Translations under genes and position numbers: made by a program
Notes under the pieces: generated by a model
Database searches by the model: none
What the model was told of the DNA's origin: nothing
Seen by the model: the letters and a program-made list of their open reading frames with translations, nothing else
From: JAIXWP01 sp965247015
GTDB lineage: Bacteria; Bacteroidota; Bacteroidia; Flavobacteriales_D; Sanyastnellaceae
NCBI GenBank assembly: GCA_965247015.1
Contig: CBDFGG010000002.1
Coordinates: 186,001 to 250,000, forward strand
DNA: 64,000 nucleotides
Reading direction: 5' to 3'
Shown: in pieces, positions 7,608 through 16,453 of the stretch
Numbering within the stretch: position 1 is the stretch's first letter
Layout of the letters: every line of letters begins with the position of its first letter

Positions 7608-8957
7608 TTAGTGCTGTACTCTGTGGACGAATTCGTCATAGCTCAATGGCTTCTCAACGATAGTGCACTTTGATTTAACCAAAGCAACCACTTTATCTTC
7701 ATACAAGAAGTCATATACATTCTGAGCTTCTTCACGGTTAGCCAAAGTCTTTTTAGCTAAGTCATTTAACTGCTCTTCTTCAAGGTTCATTCCGTATTGT
7801 GCGTAGCGCTCAGACATCAAGTTTTTAACGTGAGCCATTGCATCTTCTACAGTTACTTTGATATCATTCTCACGAATGATTTTATTTTCGATCAACTGCC
7901 AACGAAGACCACCTGAGTAGTTTGGATACTCTGCATCCAATACATCTTCAGAGATTGGCTTCTCGTTGGTCATAGCAATCCATCTTTTCAAGAAAGCATC
8001 TGGAAGCGTTGGATTTACTCGTGCAACGATTTCCTTCACGAATTCGCGCTTGAACATCCAATCGCTATCACGTGCAAACATTTTTTCTAAATCTGCTTTC
8101 ACGCGCTCGCGCATTTCAGCTTCACTAGAAATAGTGCCTTCACCGAATAGCTTGTCAAATAATTCTTGATTCAATTCAGCAGCTTCCATACGACGAACTT
8201 CGTTCACTGTCATTTGGAATGATGATGCTAAATCATGAACATCATTGTGCGTTACACCTAGCATTTGAGCAAGGTCTTCGTGGTTTGAAGACAAGTTGTG
8301 TGGATTAACTGTTACCACATCATTTGCCTTAAGACCTACCAATGATTTCTTCGTTGCTTCGTCTTTGATATACTCGATAGTAACAGTAGTCTTGCTAGTG
8401 ATACCACCTTCTTTAACAGACCCGTCTGCATTTAATTCTGCAAGACCTACCATCAACATATCTTCAGCTTCACTTACTTCAGGAGAAGAAAGTTTGCCGT
8501 AACGACGCGCCAAATCTTTCATTTGACGATCAATCAATTCTTGATTCACGTCTACTTTATAGTAGTCGAATGATTGTGATTCATTTAGATTTAGATCAAA
8601 CTCTGGAGCAAGACCTAATTCATAGATGAATTTAAAATCGCCAGGATTGTCCCAGTTTCCAACTTCTTCATCCGTGTTCTTTGGAAGTGGATTACCAAGT
8701 ACATTCAATTTTTGCTCATTGATGTACGTGTAGATTGCATCCTGCAATACGTTATTGATTTCTTCAGCCAACAACGATTTACCGAAGCGCTGTTTGATAA
8801 GGCTTGTTGGAACGTGGCCAGGACGGAATCCAGGGATGTTCGCTTTTTTCTTGTAATCCTTTAATGCTTTCTCATAGCGATCGCTGTAATCCTTTGGTTC
8901 TAGTTGGATCGTCAGCTCGGCATTCAATGCGTCGATGTTGTTTTGAACGATATTCAT
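7608..8957 (-). CDS. tig: Trigger factor (ribosome-associated chaperone)
   Basis: 449 residues from the ATG at 8957 (MNIVQNNIDALNAELTIQL), the usual N-terminus in Bacteroidota; the longer frame to 9029 adds residues that do not fit the family. The N-terminal ribosome-binding domain carries the signature PGFRPGHVP. A divergent FKBP-like domain (about 155-245) and a helical C-terminal chaperone domain with KREFVKEIVARVNPTLPD follow. Trigger factor binds nascent chains at the ribosome exit. The gene is monocistronic, with a -7 element at 9027..9034 and a terminator at 7557. Confidence 0.93.
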   Translation of the reverse strand: MNIVQNNIDALNAELTIQLEPKDYSDRYEKALKDYKKKANIPGFRPGHVPTSLIKQRFGKSLLAEEINNVLQDAIYTYINEQKLNVLGNPLPKNTDEEVGNWDNPGDFKFIYELGLAPEFDLNLNESQSFDYYKVDVNQELIDRQMKDLARRYGKLSSPEVSEAEDMLMVGLAELNADGSVKEGGITSKTTVTIEYIKDEATKKSLVGLKANDVVTVNPHNLSSNHEDLAQMLGVTHNDVHDLASSFQMTVNEVRRMEAAELNQELFDKLFGEGTISSEAEMRERVKADLEKMFARDSDWMFKREFVKEIVARVNPTLPDAFLKRWIAMTNEKPISEDVLDAEYPNYSGGLRWQLIENKIIRENDIKVTVEDAMAHVKNLMSERYAQYGMNLEEEQLNDLAKKTLANREEAQNVYDFLYEDKVVALVKSKCTIVEKPLSYDEFVHRVQH

Positions 8958-9026
8958 GTTTGATAAAAAAATGTCGGTGTATAATTCCCTGATTTTCATT
9001 CGCCATGGGCCCTGAAAAAAGGGGTG

Positions 9027-9034
9027 CAAAGATA
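9027..9034 (-). promoter_or_regulatory. -7 promoter element for tig
   Basis: On the minus strand this reads TATCTTTG (TAnnTTTG), about 70 bases upstream of the tig ATG. No clear -33 element is visible. Confidence 0.5.
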
Positions 9035-9049
9035 GTTAAAGTTGGGAAT

Positions 9050-9079
9050 TTTGGATATTCAGAATTTTGATTATCTTTG
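9050..9079 (+). promoter_or_regulatory. Promoter of tRNA-Leu (TTTG-18-TATCTTTG)
   Basis: A -33 TTTG at 9050..9053, an 18-base spacer and a -7 TATCTTTG at 9072..9079 form a full Bacteroidota sigma-A type promoter. It ends 11 bases before the tRNA and is back to back with the tig -7 element. Confidence 0.75.
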
Positions 9080-9090
9080 CGGTCCCTTAA

Positions 9091-9172
9091 GCGGGCGTGG
9101 CGAAATTGGTAGACGCACTAGACTTAGGATCTAGCGCTTCACGGCATGGGGGTTCGAGTCCCTCCGCCCGCA
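9091..9172 (+). tRNA. tRNA-Leu, anticodon TAG
   Basis: An 82-base class II tRNA. The acceptor stem GCGGGCG pairs with CGCCCGC, the D-arm contains TTGGTAGACGC, and the anticodon stem-loop is CTAGA-CTTAGGA-TCTAG with anticodon TAG, which reads CUN leucine codons. A long variable arm and the T-loop GGTTCGAGTCC follow. The discriminator base is A, and the CCA end is not encoded. Confidence 0.95.
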
Positions 9173-9183
9173 CAGACAATCAG

Positions 9184-9221
9184 AGCGAGAATGAAAGCAC
9201 CAGCGATCTTCTCGCTTTTTT
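9184..9221 (+). terminator. Terminator after tRNA-Leu
   Basis: Arms AGCGAGAA (9184..9191) and TTCTCGCT (9209..9216) enclose a 17-base loop and run into a T-tract ending at 9221. Confidence 0.75.
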
Positions 9222-9267
9222 GTTTTCCAACACTTCCCTAGAATCTGTATTTATTACTATTTAGGCA

Positions 9268-9296
9268 TTTGTGATGCGCAAATCCAATTAGTTTTG
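9268..9296 (+). promoter_or_regulatory. Promoter of the M20 peptidase gene (TTTG-17-TAGTTTTG)
   Basis: TTTG at 9268..9271, a 17-base spacer and TAGTTTTG at 9289..9296 match the Bacteroidota -33/-7 consensus. The ATG at 9312 follows after a leader of about 10 bases. Confidence 0.7.
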
Positions 9297-9311
9297 TCCA
9301 AAATATTTTTC

Positions 9312-10691
9312 ATGGAACAAGTACAGTCTTTCATTACTGAGAACAAACAGCGTTTCCTAGACGAGCTTTTTGATTTGCTCAGAATCCCAAGCGTTAGCGC
9401 TGACCCAGCATACAAAAATGATGTGATCCGCACTGCGGAGAAAGTAGCAGAACACCTGCGCAATGCCGGTGCTGATAAAGTTGAACTCTGCCAAACAGAC
9501 GGATATCCTATTGTTTATGGCGAAAAAATTATCGACCCTACTAAGCCTACTGTTCTAGTTTACGGACACTACGATGTGCAGCCAGCAGATCCGATCGATC
9601 TTTGGACGAGCCCTCCATTTGAGCCTGTTATTCGCAAAACAGAAATTCACCCTGATGGAGCGATATTCGCTCGCGGATCTTGTGATGACAAAGGACAAAT
9701 GTTTATGCACGTTAAAGCTTTCGAAGCGATGTGGAAAACGGGAAGCCTGCCTTGCAACGTGAAGTTTATGATCGAAGGTGAAGAGGAAGTTGGTAGCAAC
9801 AACCTCGGTCCATTCTGTATCGCGAATAAAGAAAGATTGAAGGCGGATGTTGTGTTGATTTCGGATACTTCGATTATCGCAAATGATTGTCCAAGCATTG
9901 ACAGCGGCCTGCGTGGTTTGAGCTATGTTGAGGTGGAAGTAACAGGACCAAATCGCGACTTGCACTCAGGTGTATATGGCGGCGGTGTTACCAATCCAAT
10001 CAACGCTCTCGCGAAAATGATTGCAAGCATGCACGATGAAAATCATCATATCACCATTCCTGGTTTCTATGATGCAGTTGAAGAGTTGAATGCTGCACAA
10101 CGCGCTGAATTGAACAAAGCACCATTTGATGAGGCTGCTTATAAGAAAGACCTCAATATCGACGCAGTGCACGGTGAGAAAGGCTATACAACATTAGAAA
10201 GAACAGGTATCCGTCCTACGTTGGACTGCAATGGTATCTGGGGCGGCTATATTGGTGAAGGCGCTAAGACAGTTCTTCCATCAAAAGCATTTGCAAAAAT
10301 CTCTATGAGATTGGTGCCTCATCAATCTTCTGACAAGATCACGGAATTATTCAAGAATCACTTTGAAAGTATTGCTCCAGCTGGAGTGAAAGTAGAAGTA
10401 AGACCTCACCATGGTGGTGAGCCTGTCGTTACCCCTACAGATAGCAAGGCTTATATCGCAGCTAGCAAAGCAATGGAAACTACCTTCGGTAAAAAACCAA
10501 TTCCTACAAGAGGTGGTGGTTCTATTCCAATCGTGGCATTGTTTGAGCGCGAATTAGGATTGAAGAGTGTATTGATGGGCTTTGGTTTGGACAGTGATGC
10601 ATTACACTCTCCAAACGAGCACTACGGCTTATTCAATTACTACAAGGGCATTGAAACGATTCCATATTTCCACAAGTATTTCGCGGAATAA
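9312..10691 (+). CDS. M20 family dipeptidase/metallopeptidase
   Basis: 459 residues from the ATG at 9312; the in-frame TTG at 9294 lies within the -7 promoter element. Zinc-site landmarks of the M20 family are present: VYGHYDVQP (first histidine and catalytic aspartate), ARGSCDDKGQ (bridging aspartate), IEGEEEVGS (general-base glutamate), SDTSI and the C-terminal ALHSPNEHYG histidine. The central dimerisation domain contains DLHSGVYGG. The protein should be a cytoplasmic di- or tripeptidase; the exact substrate is not decided by sequence. One base separates it from the following lipoprotein gene. Confidence 0.92.
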   Translation: MEQVQSFITENKQRFLDELFDLLRIPSVSADPAYKNDVIRTAEKVAEHLRNAGADKVELCQTDGYPIVYGEKIIDPTKPTVLVYGHYDVQPADPIDLWTSPPFEPVIRKTEIHPDGAIFARGSCDDKGQMFMHVKAFEAMWKTGSLPCNVKFMIEGEEEVGSNNLGPFCIANKERLKADVVLISDTSIIANDCPSIDSGLRGLSYVEVEVTGPNRDLHSGVYGGGVTNPINALAKMIASMHDENHHITIPGFYDAVEELNAAQRAELNKAPFDEAAYKKDLNIDAVHGEKGYTTLERTGIRPTLDCNGIWGGYIGEGAKTVLPSKAFAKISMRLVPHQSSDKITELFKNHFESIAPAGVKVEVRPHHGGEPVVTPTDSKAYIAASKAMETTFGKKPIPTRGGGSIPIVALFERELGLKSVLMGFGLDSDALHSPNEHYGLFNYYKGIETIPYFHKYFAE

Positions 10692-10692
10692 T

Positions 10693-11160
10693 ATGAAATC
10701 AAAATTCGCATTATTACTGCTCGTAGCACTGTGCTCGTTTTCTTCTTGTAAAATGTACAAGGATGTAAACGTGTCGGATATTCAAGAGGTGAAGATGGGT
10801 GAACTCAATTCGGATGGAATTGAAGCACAGATTTATTTCACCATTGAAAACCCCAACTGGTATGATTTGAAACTCAAGGAAACCAAGGTGGATGTTTTCA
10901 TCGAAGGAGATTTTTTTGGGACCATTGATCAATTTGGAGAAATCCTTATTCCAAAGAAATCAAAGACAACTCAAGCACTCCGTGTTAAAGCGAAGCCAGA
11001 GGCATTTCAAAAGCTTCTAGGTAGCGCGCTGAAGCTGTTTTTTAAGAGCGAATTGAAAATTGAAGCAAAGGGATACGCAAAGGGAAAAGCACTGTTCATC
11101 AACAAAAGAATTGATATCAGTGTCTCTGAGTCGGTAGATAAAGAAGATATAGGATTGTAA
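10693..11160 (+). CDS. LEA type 2 family lipoprotein
   Basis: 155 residues from the ATG at 10693. A signal sequence ends in the lipobox-like FSSC, so the mature protein should be lipid-anchored. The remainder resembles a single LEA14/WHy-type beta-sandwich: IYFTIENPNWYDLKLKETKVDVFIEG followed by strands ending in KGKALFINKRIDISV. The role is unknown; such domains in plants and bacteria are linked to stress tolerance. It starts one base after the M20 peptidase stop, so the two are probably co-transcribed. An internal frame open from 10582 inside the peptidase gene is not a credible start. Confidence 0.75.
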   Translation: MKSKFALLLLVALCSFSSCKMYKDVNVSDIQEVKMGELNSDGIEAQIYFTIENPNWYDLKLKETKVDVFIEGDFFGTIDQFGEILIPKKSKTTQALRVKAKPEAFQKLLGSALKLFFKSELKIEAKGYAKGKALFINKRIDISVSESVDKEDIGL

Positions 11161-11234
11161 AGTCTTAGATTATCAATGAAATAAGGGGTTCTAGAGCCTC
11201 GTGAGTAATTTTGTTGAAAAAATGGACTTTTCTA

Positions 11235-11264
11235 TTGTTCAGAAAAAAAATCGGAGTATATTTG
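11235..11264 (+). promoter_or_regulatory. Promoter of rpmH (TTG-19-TATATTTG)
   Basis: TTG at 11235..11237, a 19-base spacer and TATATTTG at 11257..11264, an exact TAnnTTTG element. About 45 bases of leader precede rpmH. Confidence 0.75.
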
Positions 11265-11312
11265 CCACCCTTTTACAAGGAAAAGTAGTTAACGGTTAAT
11301 ACCAAAAGAGAA

Positions 11313-11483
11313 ATGAAACGTACATACCAACCCTCCAATACAAAACGTAGAAACAAACATGGTTTCCGTAAGCGCATGGCTTCAGCTAAAGGTCGCGCAG
11401 TATTGTCATCACGTCGCCGCAAGGGCCGCAAAAAATTAACGGTTTCTGACGAAAGACGTCACAAGGGTATCGTTCGTCTGTAA
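11313..11483 (+). CDS. rpmH: 50S ribosomal protein L34
   Basis: 56 residues. It starts MKRTYQPSNTKRRNKHGFRK and continues RMASAKGRAVLSSRRRKGRK, the highly conserved arginine- and lysine-rich L34 sequence. The final KKLTVSDERRHKGIVRL extends slightly past the usual bacterial end, as is common in Bacteroidota. L34 is a structural protein of the large ribosomal subunit. In many bacteria rpmH lies beside dnaA or rnpA; neither is here. A promoter at 11235 and a terminator at 11506 make it a single-gene unit. Confidence 0.97.
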   Translation: MKRTYQPSNTKRRNKHGFRKRMASAKGRAVLSSRRRKGRKKLTVSDERRHKGIVRL

Positions 11484-11505
11484 TAGAAATATTCAAGATA
11501 TTTGC

Positions 11506-11540
11506 GGGCTGTCTGTTCAATACGGACAGCCCTTTTTTTT
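11506..11540 (+). terminator. Terminator after rpmH
   Basis: GGGCTGTCTGT (11506..11516) pairs with ACGGACAGCCC (11522..11532), with one G-U pair and loop TCAAT. Eight Ts follow. The T-run ends four bases before the start codon of the glycosyltransferase gene. Confidence 0.9.
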
Positions 11541-11543
11541 CTT

Positions 11544-12671
11544 ATGAAAATTGCTGTAAACACCAGACTTCTGCTTCGCGACCGACTCGATGGCATCGGC
11601 TGGTTTACTTTTGAGGTCTTCAAAAGAATTGTTGCAGCCCATCCCGAAGTAGAGTTTCACTTCATCTTCGACCGACCTTATTCTCGTGAATTTATTTTTG
11701 GAAAAAACGTAAAAGCACACGTCATACCTCCACCGGCAAGGCATCCCATGCTGATGAAGATTTGGTATGATTGGTCATTACCAGCTCTTTTAAAAAGAAT
11801 AAAACCGGATATTTTTATTTCTCCAGATGCTCAGATTTCTCTCACTTCAAGCATCAAACAATTGGTAGTGATTCACGACATCAATTTCGAACACTTCCCA
11901 CAGGATATCCCAAAAGTTTACACTGATTTTTTGAAAAAAAGATCACCACGATTTGCAGAAAAAGCGGTTCGAATTGCAACGGTTAGTGAATTCAGTAAAT
12001 CCGATTTGATAAAGACATATCATGTCAATCCTGATAAAATTGATGTGGTGTACAATGGTGCAAACACGGACTACAAGCCGCTTTCAAGTGAAGAGAAGGT
12101 CTTGGCAAAACAAGAGTTTGCCAATGGAGAAGACTACTTCATTTTTGTTGGATCCATTCATCCAAGAAAAAATTTACAACGCCTTATTCCTGCATTTTTA
12201 GCCTTCAAGAAGAGAACGAATAGTAATGTAAAATTGGTGCTGGTCGGGAATATTTTCTGGCAAGATGATCAGTTAAAAGAAAGTATGACTGAGGGTATCG
12301 CTTCTGGAAGCATTCTACTAAAAGGAAGACTAGGGTCACGCGATCTTACAAGAGCAATCGGTGGGGCCTTGGCTTCTGTTTATGTGAGCTATTTTGAAGG
12401 ATTTGGAATCCCTATCGTAGAAGCATTTTATGCCGGTGTTCCAGTGATCACCTCCAATGTTACATCCATGCCAGAAGTAGCGGGCGACGCGGCTTTACTT
12501 GTTGATCCATTTAGTGTTGATGACATTTCAAATGCTCTAGAAAAAATATCTTCAGATGAACCTTTGAGAGCCTCTTTGATCGAAAAAGGATTCAAAAGAG
12601 CTGAAGCATTTCATTGGGATAAATCAGCCGTGGCCATGTGGAGCTGCATTTCCAAAGCACTTGAAAAATAA
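11544..12671 (+). CDS. Glycosyltransferase family 4 (GT-B fold)
   Basis: 375 residues from the ATG at 11544 (MKIAVNTRLLL), just after the rpmH terminator. The C-terminal half has the typical GT4 donor-binding signature FGIPIVEAFYAGVPVITSN followed by MPEVAGDAALLVDP, and the linker motif GSIHPRKNLQRLI. Such enzymes transfer a sugar from a nucleotide-sugar to a lipid-linked or polysaccharide acceptor at the inner face of the membrane. The acceptor is unknown. The stop overlaps the rnhB start by one base (TAATG), so translation is coupled. Confidence 0.88.
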   Translation: MKIAVNTRLLLRDRLDGIGWFTFEVFKRIVAAHPEVEFHFIFDRPYSREFIFGKNVKAHVIPPPARHPMLMKIWYDWSLPALLKRIKPDIFISPDAQISLTSSIKQLVVIHDINFEHFPQDIPKVYTDFLKKRSPRFAEKAVRIATVSEFSKSDLIKTYHVNPDKIDVVYNGANTDYKPLSSEEKVLAKQEFANGEDYFIFVGSIHPRKNLQRLIPAFLAFKKRTNSNVKLVLVGNIFWQDDQLKESMTEGIASGSILLKGRLGSRDLTRAIGGALASVYVSYFEGFGIPIVEAFYAGVPVITSNVTSMPEVAGDAALLVDPFSVDDISNALEKISSDEPLRASLIEKGFKRAEAFHWDKSAVAMWSCISKALEK

Positions 12672-13276
12672 TGGCTTCATTACTTCCCAAAATAAGTCAG
12701 TATAAACTAGAGGCTGGGTGCGATGAAGCGGGGAGAGGTTGTCTCGCAGGACCAGTAGTCGCTGCAGCGGTAATATTACCTGATGATTTTTCACATCCGC
12801 TTTTAAACGATAGCAAACAGCTCACAGAAAAACAGCGGGAAGAATTGCGGCCTTATATTATTGAACACGCCATTGCATGGGGTGTTGCGGTGGTTGGGCC
12901 AAGGGAGATCGAAGAGATCAACATTCGTAACGCAAGTTTTATTGGCATGCACCGCGCCCTAGATCAATTAAAAGTTCGCCCAGAGTTTATCGCTATCGAT
13001 GGAAATGCATTCATCCCGTACCCAGATATCTCACATGAATGCGTGATTAAAGGTGATGGAAAACTTATGAATATTGCCGCGGCATCCATTCTAGCGAAGA
13101 CTTTCCGCGATGAGATCATGAATGAATTGGATGCTTCATTTCCTGCTTATCGTTGGAAAAAAAACAAAGGGTATCCAACGCCAGATCATCGCAAAGCGAT
13201 AGCAAAAGAAGGTCCATGCGAACATCATAGAATGACGTTTGCCCTTTTACCAAAACAACTAAAACTAGATCTTTAG
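12671..13276 (+). CDS. rnhB: Ribonuclease HII
   Basis: 201 residues. The active-site motif CDEAGRGCLAGPVVAAAVILP carries Asp18 and Glu19, and the later acidic residues in IAIDGN and the DEIMNELD helix complete the metal site. The enzyme cuts RNA in RNA-DNA hybrids, including single ribonucleotides in DNA. It starts inside the stop codon of the glycosyltransferase gene and overlaps the convergent T9SS gene by 4 bases at the 3' end. Confidence 0.96.
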   Translation: MASLLPKISQYKLEAGCDEAGRGCLAGPVVAAAVILPDDFSHPLLNDSKQLTEKQREELRPYIIEHAIAWGVAVVGPREIEEINIRNASFIGMHRALDQLKVRPEFIAIDGNAFIPYPDISHECVIKGDGKLMNIAAASILAKTFRDEIMNELDASFPAYRWKKNKGYPTPDHRKAIAKEGPCEHHRMTFALLPKQLKLDL

Positions 13277-15042
13277 TTTGTTGATCCTGGAATGAAAATC
13301 TTTCCTGATTGAACGCGTGAATCAGACTTCACTCGTGCAATGTAGATTCCCGTAGGAAGATCTGATGGCAGTTCCAATTGAATCATCGTAACTCCAGTCG
13401 CACCGTACATGGTTTGCTGATACACTGCACGACCATTCAAATCATACAGAACTACATCACCATTTCTCAAAACCTCTTGTCCATTGGTGGAAATATTGAG
13501 GATTTTTTGTTCCCCATAACCATAGAGTTCAATGTCCAAATAATCTTCACCTTCAATAGATGACTTAACGATTTGTTCTGTTGTCTTTTCTAGTTCGTCT
13601 AGCATGGTAGGCATGGCCTGAATCGGAGCAGGAGCAGGTGCTACAGAGAAGTAACACCAAGGGCTATAGTCGCCTTGTTGCGGAGAATTACATGTATTCA
13701 AACCTGGCTTGATTCCCACACGATATGTGCGATTAGCCAAACATTGACCTGCAGAAATCAAACAACCAGAAGTGTTAGAGAACACTATAGTTGGTGTGGC
13801 AATTGGAGTGAAAGGCGCTGCGTTATTTACACGCGTAAATTGGAATATGTACTGTGTAACTCCCGCATAAAAGTCCACATCAATGAAGGCATTCGTTGCG
13901 ACTTGTGAATAACAGAAGTCGTTTGGTGATGGTCCATTTGGTACAGGGATCGTAGGCATCGGTGGAGTGAAGATGACACATGGGTTGGAGTTGGCTCCTG
14001 CTACGCCGCACCATGGACCTGTAACGCCACACTCAGTGAGACGAGCGCGCAATTGATAAATTCTGTTGAACTGTATGCAACTTACAGCCGAAAGAGGCAG
14101 AGCCGTTCCAGGCGTAGTGATATAGATGTAAGTTCCATTCTGAGTCAAGAACTCCCATTCTACAGAAGCGCCAGGACAAAAGCTTGCAACACTTACGGTA
14201 TTACCCAATGGAACAGTTGAACCTGATGGTGTTGTAATGGTCGTGGTCGGTGCCGTTTGCATGTTGACTGGACGCGTAATGGCAACGCCACACCAATGAC
14301 CGTCCAATTGAAATTCTACAGAGACATTGTAGTTAATTCCATAGCATACACATGGAAAATTGCTAATCAACTGAATTCCTCCAGAACCAGCGAGAACGTG
14401 TGTGCACGATCCGTTGTTGGGAGTGGTAGATGGGGTAAATACCCAGCGCTGATTTTGTATTAATGCATTACCATTGGTAACGTTATTTCTTCTGATTTGA
14501 TCACATGAACTATAGCCATCTGTGTCGCCGTTGGTAGTGGCGGTTGGCCAGTAACCTGCACGAACTTCCGCAACAGGATATGTTTCCACACCTATGCTAA
14601 AAGTCGCTCCAGTCGCGATAGACGTTGAACTTACACGAATATAATAATCACTTGGAGCTATGATTGGATTAGTCACAGGATTGGTGCGAAGGATTCCACC
14701 GGTTACACATTCTTTCCAGGTAACGGTTGCGTCATAGAAATCGATAACTGGGCTGAATGCACTCGTGTTGACAGTGATTTTTAAAGAACGTGTATCAAGC
14801 GTGCTATTACCTGCAACAGGAATATTGACACGAAACCATGCTACCGATTGCGAACCTACACATGTTGGGAAGGTTTGAGCAGTACCTAAAACAAGGGATG
14901 AACTAACTAAAGTAGGAACACCGGGAGTCGCGTCCAAGTAGGCAGTTGGAGTGAGAACTATTGCTGTCGCACTTGTGGCCTGGGAGAAGGCTTTCACTGA
15001 AATAAGCATCGCCAGCAAAAAAATGAAACGCATCTGATTCAT
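13273..15042 (-). CDS. Secreted protein with C-terminal T9SS-type sorting domain
   Basis: 589 residues from the ATG at 15042. That start gives the signal peptide MNQMRFIFLLAMLISVKAFS; upstream codons in the same frame lack signal-peptide character. The mature part is beta-rich, with a pre-peptidase-like region (WFRVNIPVAGNSTLDTRSLKI) and repeated cysteine-containing modules such as YQLRARLTECGVTGPWCGV and YRVGIKPGLNTCNSP. The C-terminus (VVLYDLNGRAVYQQTMYG, then LPTGIYIARVKSD and GKIFIPG) is a type A sorting domain. It has no enzymatic motif I recognise and is probably an adhesin or matrix protein. Confidence 0.85.
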   Translation of the reverse strand: MNQMRFIFLLAMLISVKAFSQATSATAIVLTPTAYLDATPGVPTLVSSSLVLGTAQTFPTCVGSQSVAWFRVNIPVAGNSTLDTRSLKITVNTSAFSPVIDFYDATVTWKECVTGGILRTNPVTNPIIAPSDYYIRVSSTSIATGATFSIGVETYPVAEVRAGYWPTATTNGDTDGYSSCDQIRRNNVTNGNALIQNQRWVFTPSTTPNNGSCTHVLAGSGGIQLISNFPCVCYGINYNVSVEFQLDGHWCGVAITRPVNMQTAPTTTITTPSGSTVPLGNTVSVASFCPGASVEWEFLTQNGTYIYITTPGTALPLSAVSCIQFNRIYQLRARLTECGVTGPWCGVAGANSNPCVIFTPPMPTIPVPNGPSPNDFCYSQVATNAFIDVDFYAGVTQYIFQFTRVNNAAPFTPIATPTIVFSNTSGCLISAGQCLANRTYRVGIKPGLNTCNSPQQGDYSPWCYFSVAPAPAPIQAMPTMLDELEKTTEQIVKSSIEGEDYLDIELYGYGEQKILNISTNGQEVLRNGDVVLYDLNGRAVYQQTMYGATGVTMIQLELPSDLPTGIYIARVKSDSRVQSGKIFIPGSTN

Positions 15043-15091
15043 TACATGTTTGGTTAAGGAGATGCAATATAGCGATTTTTTCAATCTACAT

Positions 15092-16450
15092 CTATGCTTC
15101 CAAGAAATTTGAAGGTTGAAACGGAGCGTAGTAGAAGCTTCTGTCAGATTCTTTGGTGTCGGCACCTGCGTTTAGAAAATGATGAACAGGGTCGTCATCA
15201 ATACCGAGTCCACTTGCAGCGCCTTGTTCTACCATCGCTTCAGCATAATCGCGCCCCATCCCATCGTAGAGCCAGCAATAATTTTTTAGGCCATATCCAA
15301 TTGCATCGTAGATGGTGGTGCTGTAAATACTTAACTGAATCTTAGCACGTGAAAACAATTTGGTAATATCCATTCCTTTCTCCGCTATGGAAATTTGGGA
15401 GGACACAAATTGCTCGTACAAATGGGGGTGTTTTTCAAGAGGGTGAAGCTTGATAATGGCCCGCCATTCCGGATGATTTAAAAGATGATTTTTTAATGCA
15501 GATATCAAAGGAAGATATTCTCTTTCCATTCCTTTTTGCGCTGCTACAACAATCAAATTTTCTTTTTCAGCGACAACAATTTTTCCTTGAGCGTTCGCCA
15601 TGTATTCACCGCCAATGATCAATTGCTGAGTCCGCCACTCCGCAGCATCAACTAGTATATTTTTCCAATAATCTCCAAATAGAACTAGTTTATCAGGGAA
15701 AAAGGCATGCTCTAAATGCCTAGAGAAACGCGGATTGTAGCAATAATATAAATCAGCCTTGCTAATGAGACCATGCTGAATTTCGATGATTTCGATATTC
15801 AAATCATTCATGGCTGCAATGATACCTTCGTTGTGATAATGCGCGATGAAATACAATCGCTTTACACGACTACTTTTCACCAGTCGATAGTATGTTCTAT
15901 AAGTATCTAGAAAAACATGCAGTGCGCTGGTGATATAATTTTTTTCTGAAGAAGTGTACCAATTCGAATCCTTCAATTTAGCCGCAACCTCGTTAACAGC
16001 TAACAGCATTCTGCTTTCATTTTTATCTAATGAATCATTTGCCGCAATCAGTTGATCCAGCACATAATCACATTGTATTGGACTGTTGCTTCTCAGTAAA
16101 ACGGTGCTGTATTTGCCTTCAATTTCTTTTTGAATTTTATCAAAATAAATGGATACAACATCGCCATTTTCTTTGGTAAAAATTCGGCCTGGCTCGAGTA
16201 TTAGATTTTCTTTAAGGAAGGGAGCAATTCTATTTTTTTTCTTGGAAAAATTGGAATAACGATATTTCCATTTTTGAAGAAAAATTGGCCAATGAAAGTA
16301 TGTCTTCAGGGTTTTATTCTTGCTCTTGTTGTGAGCGTAAATGACTCCGTGCTGAAAGATTTTAAAAAAAGAAAAGTCTTTTGTAATAAAGGTTTTGTCG
16401 TTTTCTAAACGATCTAAGAGATGTTGATTCAACTTACTGAATGAGCTCAT
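15092..16450 (-). CDS. Putative GT-B fold surface-carbohydrate protein, family unclear
   Basis: 452 residues, with no signal peptide or membrane segment. The middle part has NIEIIEIQHGLISKADLYY, and the C-terminal half has IIKLHPLEKHPHLYEQF followed by STTIYDAIGYGLKNYCW. This arrangement (QHG, a KLHP stretch, then a serine-threonine glycine-rich loop) resembles CDP-glycerol glycerophosphotransferase-like and capsule biosynthesis proteins with a GT-B fold. The substrate is unknown, and the family assignment is inference. It is the last gene of the minus-strand set AIM24-mnmH-selD, 3 bases after selD, which has no obvious functional link to it. Confidence 0.6.
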   Translation of the reverse strand: MSSFSKLNQHLLDRLENDKTFITKDFSFFKIFQHGVIYAHNKSKNKTLKTYFHWPIFLQKWKYRYSNFSKKKNRIAPFLKENLILEPGRIFTKENGDVVSIYFDKIQKEIEGKYSTVLLRSNSPIQCDYVLDQLIAANDSLDKNESRMLLAVNEVAAKLKDSNWYTSSEKNYITSALHVFLDTYRTYYRLVKSSRVKRLYFIAHYHNEGIIAAMNDLNIEIIEIQHGLISKADLYYCYNPRFSRHLEHAFFPDKLVLFGDYWKNILVDAAEWRTQQLIIGGEYMANAQGKIVVAEKENLIVVAAQKGMEREYLPLISALKNHLLNHPEWRAIIKLHPLEKHPHLYEQFVSSQISIAEKGMDITKLFSRAKIQLSIYSTTIYDAIGYGLKNYCWLYDGMGRDYAEAMVEQGAASGLGIDDDPVHHFLNAGADTKESDRSFYYAPFQPSNFLEA

Positions 16451-16453
16451 TTC